Source: Lachnospiraceae bacterium (lineage in GTDB: Bacteria > Bacillota > Clostridia > Lachnospirales > Lachnospiraceae). From it: a stretch of DNA of 6,182 nt. This document shows, one piece after another, positions 1-5,680 of this stretch (position 1 is its first letter; each line of letters begins with the position of its first letter). The notes below the pieces were generated by a model. That model was not told the DNA's origin. It saw nothing but the letters and a program-made list of their open reading frames with translations, and ran no database searches. Where the stretch lies: the NCBI GenBank assembly GCA_017477005.1, contig JAFUXY010000536.1, positions 1 to 6,182 on the forward strand, written 5' to 3'. Position numbers and translations under genes: made by a program.

Positions 1-1
1 G

Positions 2-1627
2 AATAAAATACTGGCCATAGAGCATGCACTGCAAAGGGATGGAGTGATCGACCAGTATCTAATAAAGGAAATCGGCGAGCCAGACATTGCGGCCATTTTG
101 ACGCATGGACAGGAAATCTATGCGAAACTGCCAGAAGAGGAGAGGGAAGCACTTGGAAACGAAGCCTGCCAATCCTACGAAGAGGCAATGTGTACACCGG
201 CCTACAAGAAGCTGTACGCAAAGCTCGAAGAAGCAAAGAATATCGCACGGGTCAATTGGATCGATCTGCGTTTTTTGGATGAGGAAAGAGACCGCTATGT
301 CTATGTCATGGACACGGGCGCGAAAGGGGATGGTCGCCGCGAGATAGGGTATTGGGAAAAGGATGACATTCGGACACTCAGCTCTTTTGATTACGAATAC
401 GAGGAAGGCGATTTTATAGACACCCTGCCAGTATGGATGGTAGATATCATCTATACCCTAGAAAATCTCGTTGAGATTGATAAAAAGGACAGCCTGAATC
501 AGTTTTCCATGCTGTTTCCCATCTTTGATGCGGATACCGGCGCATTGGTAGGCTATCTCGGTATCGGAGAATACATTGGCAACTACCAGGAGAATATTTG
601 GTCCTTTTATCTGGTGTTCGCAGTGATGATAACCATTCTTCTGGTTGTCATCACGCTGATCGCGCGTATGGGAATCAACCGCAATATCGTCCGTCCGATC
701 CGCTTGCTTTCCAATGCCGCAAAGACGTTTGTCGCCGACAACAGGCTACTGAGCGGACATTTTTTCAAGCAGGTCGAAATTCCCGTCAATGACGAGGTTG
801 GGCTGCTGCGGGATTCCATGGCGGAGATGGAGATGAATCTGATCAACTATATGGATAATGTCACGCAGATGGCGGCGGAAAAGGAACGGCTTTCGACGGA
901 GATGGAATTAAGTACCCGGATACAGGAAGGGGTGCTGCCCAAGGAGTTGGAAGGATTTTTCGGTGAAAAGAATTTTGAAGTCAATGCTATGATCTACACG
1001 GCGAGAGAAGTAGGCGGTGATTTCTACGACTTTTTCCCGATCAACGACGAGAAGATTGCGCTTGTCATGGCGGATGTATCGGGAAAGGGCGTTCCGGCGG
1101 CGTTGTTCATGATGGAAGCAAAGATCCTGGTCATGAGCATGGCGAAGGAAGACCTGCCGCCTGCCGAGGTGATCGAACGGGTCAACCGGCAGCTCTGTCT
1201 GCACAACGATGAGGCTATGTTTGTGACAGCGTGGTTTGGGATCTACGATGTGCGAAAGAAAAGCATCGCCTATATCAATGCGGGGCATGAATTTCCGGCG
1301 TTGTATCGGCCATCCGAGGGAGCTTTTTCGTTGGTTGTAGAGGAAAATGACTTCATTCTGGGTTTCGATCCGGAAACGAGATTTACGGAACGGGAGTTTT
1401 CGCTTGAAAGCGGGGACAGGCTGTTTTTGTACACGGATGGCGTTCCCGAAGCGCAGAGACCTTCCGGTGAGCAATATGGAAACGACAGGATGCTTTGCGC
1501 ATTAAACAAAGGCCTTTCCTGCCGGGGAGAGGAATTTTTGAATACCATCAAAGAGGATGTGGCCGGTTTTGTGGGAGACGCCGACCAGTTCGATGATATC
1601 ACTATGCTGCTTTTGGAAATTGAATAA
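2..1627 (+). CDS. Membrane-anchored SpoIIE/PP2C-family serine/threonine phosphatase with HAMP domain (5' partial)
   Basis: The frame is open to the window edge, so the true start and a first TM helix probably lie upstream; the GTG at 44 is only an internal in-frame codon. Residues are counted from the codon at position 2. About 1-198 look extracytoplasmic and sensor-like. A TM helix spans about 199-222, followed by a HAMP domain (about 224-278, with VRP at 230-232) and a coiled-coil linker ending in RIQEGVLP (to 313). The catalytic domain keeps all the usual SpoIIE/PP2C motifs: EVGGDFYDF (Asp340), ADVSGKG (Asp358), NAGHEFPALY (His429), LYTDGVPEAQ (Asp479) and DQFDDITML (Asp531/532). The metal-binding acidic residues are therefore present and the enzyme should be active. 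Family knowledge: such proteins dephosphorylate phospho-Ser/Thr on STAS-domain anti-anti-sigma factors or similar partners in response to a signal. No STAS or anti-sigma kinase gene is visible here, so the substrate is unknown. Family assignment is very secure; the signal sensed is not known. Confidence 0.95.
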   Translation, partial: NKILAIEHALQRDGVIDQYLIKEIGEPDIAAILTHGQEIYAKLPEEEREALGNEACQSYEEAMCTPAYKKLYAKLEEAKNIARVNWIDLRFLDEERDRYVYVMDTGAKGDGRREIGYWEKDDIRTLSSFDYEYEEGDFIDTLPVWMVDIIYTLENLVEIDKKDSLNQFSMLFPIFDADTGALVGYLGIGEYIGNYQENIWSFYLVFAVMITILLVVITLIARMGINRNIVRPIRLLSNAAKTFVADNRLLSGHFFKQVEIPVNDEVGLLRDSMAEMEMNLINYMDNVTQMAAEKERLSTEMELSTRIQEGVLPKELEGFFGEKNFEVNAMIYTAREVGGDFYDFFPINDEKIALVMADVSGKGVPAALFMMEAKILVMSMAKEDLPPAEVIERVNRQLCLHNDEAMFVTAWFGIYDVRKKSIAYINAGHEFPALYRPSEGAFSLVVEENDFILGFDPETRFTEREFSLESGDRLFLYTDGVPEAQRPSGEQYGNDRMLCALNKGLSCRGEEFLNTIKEDVAGFVGDADQFDDITMLLLEIE

Positions 1628-1816
1628 GAGGGGTATTGTTCCTGCCCCGTCAGCTGTTTTTCAGCAGTACTTTAATAAAAAGCGGGTTTTTTCCTTCAAC
1701 CATTTTGAGCAGGTACTGCCGGAAGAGGATGGAGCAGGTTCCAAAAAGGAAGGGGAAACGGTGTGGTAGGGAGAAAAACGATAGGAATAAAGAATCGATG
1801 AAACAGGAGGGAAAAG

Positions 1817-2164
1817 ATGTCTGGTAGTCAAAAAGTGTTGAAAGTATTTGGTGTATTTGAATTGTTGATTGCGGTTTATTATGTGTTTATCGGGATTGCC
1901 GGAGCGAACGCTTCGGCGTTTGTCAGCGCAGCCACTGGTCTGCTAACGACTATCCTACTGTTTGCGGCTGCAAAAGATGCAACGAAAGCAGGCGGTGCTT
2001 GGCTGATTATATTGGTCGATCTGGTCTTAAGCATAGTTGAGCTGGTATTTGCCCTGAGCGGCGGTGCAGAGGAAAGCGTTTTCATTGGTATCGGCGTTGC
2101 TATCCTTTTGAACGTCATCGCATTTATCGCAGTGAACAACGTGAAGCGGCAGGGAAAACAGTAG
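1817..2164 (+). CDS. Small four-helix integral membrane protein, unknown function
   Basis: The product is 115 residues and very hydrophobic. Four probable TM helices lie at about 8-28, 33-52, 60-80 and 87-107, with a basic C-terminal tail (VKRQGKQ), suggesting both ends are cytoplasmic. The ATG at 1817 has a strong ribosome binding site, AGGAGGG, starting at 1806. I see no catalytic motif or charged residue pattern within the helices that points to a transporter or enzyme. The 189 bases upstream (1628-1816) hold no convincing promoter or intrinsic terminator: only a weak GCTG-TTTTT-CAGC hairpin near 1660 and short open frames without good start signals. The next gene begins 23 bases after the stop, so this protein is probably co-transcribed with the lipoprotein and may work with it at the membrane. 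That it is a real gene is well supported; its function is not recognised. Confidence 0.85.
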   Translation: MSGSQKVLKVFGVFELLIAVYYVFIGIAGANASAFVSAATGLLTTILLFAAAKDATKAGGAWLIILVDLVLSIVELVFALSGGAEESVFIGIGVAILLNVIAFIAVNNVKRQGKQ

Positions 2165-2175
2165 AGTATAGCACG

Positions 2176-2181
2176 AGGAGG
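2176..2181 (+). promoter_or_regulatory. Ribosome binding site deciding the lipoprotein start
   Basis: A perfect AGGAGG abuts the first in-frame ATG (2182) with no spacer but stands 6 bases before the second ATG (2188). The second is the usable spacing, and it also gives a typical signal peptide beginning MKKKFIKK. I therefore place the start at 2188. Confidence 0.8.
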
Positions 2182-2187
2182 ATGAAT

Positions 2188-3198
2188 ATGAAAAAGAAAT
2201 TTATCAAAAAGACAGTTTTGTCGTTGGCTGTTGCTGCCATGGCTGGAGTGCTGCTTGCAGGGTGCGGCAGCAGTAGTAATGAAACAACGGGCGACGCACA
2301 GACCAAGGAGAATACGCCGGAAACGTCTGCTGAGGCGCCTGCAGAAACCGAAATCCCTAAAGAGGAAGATTCCGAAGTATCCACTGGGGAGAATAGTGAA
2401 TATCATGACGCAAACGGATGGAGCATCAAGTATGATCCCGCTCTGTTTGAGATTACTACCAAGGATTCGCAGACGTCTATCGTTTATACGGGTGAATCAG
2501 CCGGTACGAATATGATCACGGCAACCTATACCGTAGAAAACAAGGCAGAGGCTGCCATACAGGAACTGGGCAAGAGCTGGGGAGACAAGACGACGTATTC
2601 CGAAGGACCGTTTCCGGGAGCAAGCTATGCAAAAGGCTATTGGGCCACCCTTCCTCTGGAGGAAGACGGGTCCGGCATTTATGAGACGGCACTCGCCAGA
2701 GATTATATGGACGGAGCATTGATCTTTGAGATGACCTGTCACAACGGCGAGGATGAGGAAATGAACATGGCGGTGTCCGATTCGCTGGCAGGTATCATCG
2801 ATTCCCTCACATGGGATGTATATGATTTTGACACGATCATTGACGCTCTTTCCGAGGATTCCTATTATGCTTTTGCGGATATGGACGAAACGAATGATGC
2901 GCTTTTGGTCACAAGCTCGGATCTTGTTTTTGACAACGGAGACGGCACGATGGCAGCCACAGAAGCGACCGTTTACGGATATGACAATAATCATCATATC
3001 ATTGAATATGGTCTTGTGGCTGGAGGCGGGACGGCGACCCCTCTCGCCTGCAAGGATCATGAGCTTTTCTACGGCGGGCATAATTACATGAATAAAGTAC
3101 ACATAGACGAAGAGAATGCCGAATTGATCACAGATGAAGGCGAATATTTTGATGAATATGATGAGGCCATTGTGGTTGAATTTAACAGAAAGGGATAA
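2188..3198 (+). CDS. Secreted acidic lipoprotein, two-module, unknown function
   Basis: The product is 336 residues from the ATG at 2188. It has a clear type II signal peptide: a basic start (MKKKFIKK), a hydrophobic core, and the lipobox LLAGC with the lipidated cysteine at residue 26. Family knowledge says such a protein is anchored to the outer face of the cytoplasmic membrane. Residues 29-72 form a Thr/Glu/Pro/Ser-rich linker. Residues 75-209 begin with a NGWSIKYDP motif and look like one compact alpha/beta module; the pattern recalls PsbP-like/DUF1795 folds, but this is only a resemblance. Residues 212-336 form a second, very acidic region rich in Asp, Glu, Tyr and His, which could bind cations. 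No catalytic triad or solute-binding signature is seen. It sits 23 bases after the small membrane protein gene and 3 bases before the PH-type remnant, so an operon is likely. Lipoprotein status is secure; the role is unknown. Confidence 0.92.
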   Translation: MKKKFIKKTVLSLAVAAMAGVLLAGCGSSSNETTGDAQTKENTPETSAEAPAETEIPKEEDSEVSTGENSEYHDANGWSIKYDPALFEITTKDSQTSIVYTGESAGTNMITATYTVENKAEAAIQELGKSWGDKTTYSEGPFPGASYAKGYWATLPLEEDGSGIYETALARDYMDGALIFEMTCHNGEDEEMNMAVSDSLAGIIDSLTWDVYDFDTIIDALSEDSYYAFADMDETNDALLVTSSDLVFDNGDGTMAATEATVYGYDNNHHIIEYGLVAGGGTATPLACKDHELFYGGHNYMNKVHIDEENAELITDEGEYFDEYDEAIVVEFNRKG

Positions 3199-3201
3199 AT
3201 C

Positions 3202-3461
3202 ATGAAAGGCTATGTGGAAAGAAATCTGAGAGAAAATGAACAGGTCATGGCAAAATGCCATGTCACTTGGACGGCTTTTGCGCCGATCATCATCCGAACC
3301 ATTCTGTTGATTGTCGCAGCATGGGCCATAGCGGAACTGGCAGTGGAGATCATCGTCGATTTCACATATGAAAAGCTTCCAAGACGTCCCTGATGACGGA
3401 GCAGGCTATGCTGATCAAAGCCCAGGAAGTCTCGGCCAAACAAGCTGAACAGGAGAAGTGA
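3202..3461 (+). pseudogene. Remnant of a bacterial PH-domain (YdbS-like) membrane protein
   Basis: An ORF of 63 codons (3202-3393) starts with a good site (AAAGGG, 7 bases before the ATG), 3 bases after the lipoprotein stop. It reads MKGYVERNLRENEQVMAK, then one TM helix at about 24-52. This matches the N-terminus of small bPH_2 (YdbS-like) proteins, which begin with a 'YVxKNLxxxE' segment followed by a hydrophobic hairpin. The PH beta-barrel that should follow is absent. After residue 58 the frame is lost, and the next frame (3372-3461) encodes KTSLMTEQAMLIKAQEVSAK and a short tail, which looks like a helical C-terminus. One extra base near 3372-3375 would join the two into an 86-residue frame, still too short for the family. 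I infer an internal deletion plus a frameshift. Alternatively the 63-residue ORF is now expressed as a single-TM peptide. Confidence 0.6.
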
Positions 3462-3497
3462 AGGTTTTCGAAAAACGCTGACGAGAATATCCTTAGT

Positions 3498-3517
3498 TTA
3501 AGGAAACGCTGATTAAA
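3498..3517 (+). repeat. Terminal repeat copy 1
   Basis: Reads TTAAGGAAACGCTGATTAAA. It is inverted relative to copy 2 (3598-3614, 15/17 matching) and to copy 3 (4553-4572, 18/20 matching). A 9-base piece, AAACGCTGA, also occurs just upstream at 3473-3481 in the same orientation. Confidence 0.75.
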
Positions 3518-3527
3518 GCGTTTCCTT
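3500..3527. repeat. Perfect 11-bp hairpin inside the palindromic element
   Basis: AAGGAAACGCT pairs with AGCGTTTCCTT across the 6-base loop GATTAA. It overlaps terminal repeat copy 1. No T-run follows, so it is not a typical intrinsic terminator, although it could slow or end transcripts arriving from the lipoprotein operon. Confidence 0.7.
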
Positions 3528-3597
3528 TGCGCCAAATCGCTGCACGAAGTGTATTCCTATGCGATTTGTGTGCATGGTTTTTGTGGAAATACGATTA

Positions 3598-3614
3598 AAT
3601 CAGTGGTTCCTTAA
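3598..3614 (-). repeat. Terminal repeat copy 2 (right end of the palindromic element)
   Basis: Its reverse complement reads TTAAGGAACCACTGATT, differing from copy 1 at two positions. It is followed directly by CTTAG, which is also found directly before the left end of the element. Confidence 0.65.
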
Positions 3615-3620
3615 CTTAGA

Positions 3621-4095
3621 GTGAACCTTAAATTAAACTTGACAATGCCACCCGATCGAATAAAAATATAGTTTAGATTAAAAATGCAAGAGACCGCGAG
3701 CTTGCCAAAAGCGATCTGGAGTTGTTTTTTAGGTATACAGTAAAATAATGTATGGGAGGTGTATACGCACATATGGGAAGGGGGAATGCCCGCAACAATG
3801 GGAATGTCCGGTGAACAGCGCATGGAATATTACGAATCCTACATTGAAACCTATTTGATGCGGGATGCGGTGGATGATAATGGCATCACAGATACAGAAG
3901 GCTTTAGAAGGGTGCTTCGAGCCTGCGCAGCCTTTGCCGGGAATCTGATCAATTACTCGGATTTGGCGCAGGCGGGGAATGTATCTGTACCCATTGCAAA
4001 AGAATGGATAAAAATCCTGCAGTCGATGGGGATTGTCTTTCTTTTGTAGCCTTATTCCAATAATGAATTGAAGCGATTGATCAAAAAAACCAAAG
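3621..4095 (+). pseudogene. Decayed AAA_14/DUF4143 (COG1373-type) ATPase gene
   Basis: Pieces of one protein family appear in order but in different frames. At 3635-3678 two overlapping frames give LDNATRSNK and then KYSLD, resembling the stretch just after the Walker A motif. At 3677-3742 a frame gives RELAKSDLELFFRY, the conserved 'LAxxDPxLF' region before Walker B. The roughly 100 residues carrying Walker B and the following core are missing. From about 3756 to 4046 a third frame encodes HIWEGGMPA, YESYIETYLMRD, and NYSDLAQ to SMGIVFLL, a typical DUF4143 start. A TAG at 4047 then interrupts it, and reading on gives PYSNNELKRLIKKTK, the expected continuation of the family. The remaining C-terminus is gone. 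Intact relatives are roughly 400 residues. The GTG at 3759 after GGAG could still allow a 96-residue fragment to be made, but without any ATPase site. Confidence 0.8.
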
Positions 4096-4116
4096 CTATA
4101 GAAGGGAGTCAAACGA

Positions 4117-4557
4117 ATGAGTGAAACAAAAATTGTGCCGGCGCTTTGCACCCAATGCGGCGGCCAGGTGGAGGTAGATCCCACGCAGGAAACAGCCATC
4201 TGTCCGTTCTGCGGAACGTCTTTTATTGTGGATCGCGCCATCACCAATTATAACATCGACCATGCGACCATTGAGCATGCGGACAATGTGAATATAGATG
4301 TAAAAGGAGCAGTGGATTCGGTATTGGAATTTGCGGGCGAGCAGATGAGCGAGCACCGGAAGGAGCGGCAGGAGGAAAGGCGCGAGGAGCGGGCCAGAGA
4401 CGCAAAGGTGCTCAAATATTTCTTCCTGTGCTTTGGCGGAATGTGCATCATTATGATTATCCTTTGGTTTATCATGACGGTCTTTGGACTCTGGGGCGAT
4501 GAGGACGCCTACAAAGAGGAATCCGCAGCGGTTTGTGTGGAGGCAACGTCGTTTTAA
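4117..4557 (+). CDS. Zinc-ribbon, single-TM protein of unknown function
   Basis: The product is 146 residues. It starts at the ATG at 4117, with AAGGGAG 8 bases upstream. A zinc ribbon is formed by Cys11-x2-Cys14 and Cys29-x2-Cys32 (CTQCGG and CPFCGT). Next comes a segment with NYNIDHATIEHADNVNID (44-61), a repeat-like stretch often seen after such ribbons. A highly charged Arg/Glu helix lies at about 78-97, and one TM helix at about 101-124. The predicted layout is an N-terminal cytoplasmic ribbon and a short external tail. The stop codon (4555-4557) lies within terminal repeat copy 3, so the last few residues are encoded at or beside repeat DNA. The native C-terminus may have been replaced or cut. 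It follows the decayed ATPase gene with no clear promoter of its own. Structure is well supported; function is not recognised. Confidence 0.85.
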   Translation: MSETKIVPALCTQCGGQVEVDPTQETAICPFCGTSFIVDRAITNYNIDHATIEHADNVNIDVKGAVDSVLEFAGEQMSEHRKERQEERREERARDAKVLKYFFLCFGGMCIIMIILWFIMTVFGLWGDEDAYKEESAAVCVEATSF

Positions 4558-4572
4558 TCAGCGTCTCCCTAA
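4553..4572 (-). repeat. Terminal repeat copy 3, overlapping the zinc-ribbon stop codon
   Basis: Its reverse complement reads TTAGGGAGACGCTGATTAAA and matches copy 1 (3498-3517) at 18 of 20 positions. The pair is inverted and brackets about 1.07 kb holding the miniature element, the decayed ATPase gene and the zinc-ribbon gene. No CTTAG follows it. Confidence 0.7.
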
Positions 4573-4601
4573 TGGACTTTTAACGGTTTTTTTAGTATAA
4601 T
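4573..4601 (+). promoter_or_regulatory. Sigma-A-type promoter of the 7TM protein gene
   Basis: The -35 box TGGACT (4573-4578, 4 of 6 to consensus) is followed by a 17-base spacer and a perfect TATAAT at 4596-4601. Transcription would start near 4608, giving a leader of about 30 bases before the ATG at 4640. The -35 box begins at the base right after terminal repeat copy 3. Confidence 0.75.
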
Positions 4602-4623
4602 GAAATTCACAGTCAAATAAAGC

Positions 4624-4630
4624 AGAGGTG
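4624..4630 (+). promoter_or_regulatory. Ribosome binding site deciding the 7TM protein start
   Basis: AGAGGTG stands 9 bases before the ATG at 4640. The GTG at 4628 is part of this site and cannot also be the start, so the protein is 346 residues from 4640. Confidence 0.7.
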
Positions 4631-4639
4631 TTTATTCAT

Positions 4640-5680
4640 ATGACAAAGCTGTATATTTCGTTCGCAGCAGATATAATAGCCATTGTTTTGATAATCTGTC
4701 AACTGGTTCATATAAAAAAGCATTCCGACGAAAAGGAAGCCATAGGGCGGTATTTTGGGCGTTTTTCCGGAATCGTGCTTTTCATATCCGTTCTTCATTT
4801 GCTAAAAACCTATGCCGACCTTTCAATGGGCGTCATCACGCAGGAGGATTTCGGAAAGCTCTCTGGATCGGAAGAGGCTCTATGGTATTGGATACAGATA
4901 GCGGCCGGGATTATTGACATCTTCCTGAGTACGGTATTCTTATATATGTGGATTTCGTTTTTGAGCTGGTATCTGTATCAGGACAAGGATTTCATCCGGC
5001 GCAAATTTTGGGCGGGCTTTGCCCCGCTCATTATTACTGCCGCGGTTTCCTGTGTCAGTATCCCGATGGCACTGCGATCCCAATGGGGATTTTGGTTTTT
5101 TATAGCGGCAATTTGTGTGGCGTTTGTCGTACGCGTTTTCTATTTTTGGATCGCGTTTCGGCTGCTGCGGGATTACAAAATTCAGAACGGATATCTTCGT
5201 TTTTTCAATCCCTACGCGTTTTTTGTCCCGGTGGCTCTAAGCTGGCTGATTCAGGATTTTTCGAATTGGGGAGTCGGGGCGCTGGGCACCACGATTGGCG
5301 TGGTGCTGCTTTATATTTCCATTATCGAAAAGCGGCAGTATATGGAGCCGGAGACCGGGCTATACAATATGGACTTTGTCGGGTATCTGCAGGAGCTGGC
5401 GGACAAAAATAAATATGCCCCGCAAAGCGCCATGATTTTTACACTGGATGCCTCAAAAGATATGATAGCGTTTTCGGAAATACTAAAAAAGCAGCTGCCG
5501 ACGGATTGCGAACCTATCGCAAGGAGTAGCCATGAGGTTGTGGTGTTTACGAAAGTGCGAGAGAGAGGGCCTCTTGCCATGGTGGTGGAGGATGTGAAGG
5601 CTCTGTCGGAGGTCGGCGTAGATTATACTTTGAAAAAGAAGGATGAGACAACAAAAGCATTTATGGGGCGTGTTCTGTGA
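4640..5680 (+). CDS. Seven-TM protein with degenerate GGDEF-like C-terminal domain
   Basis: The product is 346 residues. Seven hydrophobic helices lie at about 4-24, 42-60, 84-112, 122-143, 149-174, 188-206 and 211-230, a layout like the 7TM sensor halves of some membrane kinases and cyclases. A short link (EKRQYM) leads to a cytoplasmic domain from about 236. That domain opens with PETGLYNMDFVGYL, close to the D-x-L-T-G-L-Y-N-R-x-x-F opening of GGDEF domains. At 294-304 ARSSHEVVVFT occupies the place where a GGDEF domain has R-x-G-G-D-E-F-x-x-L. The G-G-D metal and substrate residues are missing, and the domain is short (about 110 residues). I infer that it cannot make c-di-GMP and may bind a ligand or partner instead. 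The link to GGDEF is my pattern reading, not a search result. It has its own promoter and shares TGATG with the next gene, so the two are translationally coupled and probably act together. Confidence 0.88.
   Translation: MTKLYISFAADIIAIVLIICQLVHIKKHSDEKEAIGRYFGRFSGIVLFISVLHLLKTYADLSMGVITQEDFGKLSGSEEALWYWIQIAAGIIDIFLSTVFLYMWISFLSWYLYQDKDFIRRKFWAGFAPLIITAAVSCVSIPMALRSQWGFWFFIAAICVAFVVRVFYFWIAFRLLRDYKIQNGYLRFFNPYAFFVPVALSWLIQDFSNWGVGALGTTIGVVLLYISIIEKRQYMEPETGLYNMDFVGYLQELADKNKYAPQSAMIFTLDASKDMIAFSEILKKQLPTDCEPIARSSHEVVVFTKVRERGPLAMVVEDVKALSEVGVDYTLKKKDETTKAFMGRVL

Larger units (their letters stand above)
3497..3614. mobile_element. Candidate MITE-like palindromic element
   Basis: The ends form imperfect terminal inverted repeats: 3498-3514 against the reverse complement of 3598-3614 match at 15 of 17 positions (core TTAAGGAA..C.CTGATT). 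The 5-base sequence CTTAG lies directly outside both ends (3492-3496 and 3615-3619), as a target-site duplication would. No coding capacity is present. The interior is rich in hairpins: an 11-bp perfect stem at 3500-3527, and an 8-bp stem pairing 3533-3540 with 3561-3568. These traits fit a non-autonomous miniature element mobilised by a transposase elsewhere. The family cannot be named from this window, and the duplication is short enough to be chance. Confidence 0.5.

Noticed and set aside
908..1474. 188-codon open frame on the - strand
   Set aside because: It is antisense to the conserved catalytic domain of the phosphatase, and the product has no recognisable features.
1654..1691. Terminator after the phosphatase gene ending in CGGGTTTTTT
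   Set aside because: The only pairing for the CGGG is a CCCG 24 bases upstream, giving a 4-bp stem with a long loop, which is too weak to call a terminator.
1636..1827. 63-codon + strand frame between the phosphatase and the small membrane protein
   Set aside because: It has no ribosome site, a very basic composition, and overlaps the strong ribosome site and start of the next gene. It reads as non-coding DNA.
2497..3261. 254-codon open frame on the - strand
   Set aside because: It lies fully antisense to the well-supported lipoprotein gene, lacks a ribosome site, and has a low-complexity composition typical of a shadow frame.
3500..3527. The 11-bp hairpin as a rho-independent terminator
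   Set aside because: The stem is good, but no T-run follows (TGCGCC comes next), and the hairpin is explained by the repeat element's own palindromic structure.
3639..3667. TTGACA at 3639-3644 as the -35 box of a promoter for the 3759 ORF
   Set aside because: The best -10 at a proper distance is only TAAAAA (16-base spacer), and the TATAGT at 3667 is 22 bases away. The TTGACA also falls inside readable pieces of the decayed ATPase gene, so chance is the simpler explanation.
3759..4049. 96-residue ORF as an independent small protein
   Set aside because: It matches the start of a DUF4143 domain, and the family sequence continues in frame past the TAG. It is a fragment of a decayed gene.
3729..4247. 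172-codon open frame on the - strand
   Set aside because: It spans the antisense of both the decayed ATPase gene and the zinc-ribbon start, and has no coding signals of its own.
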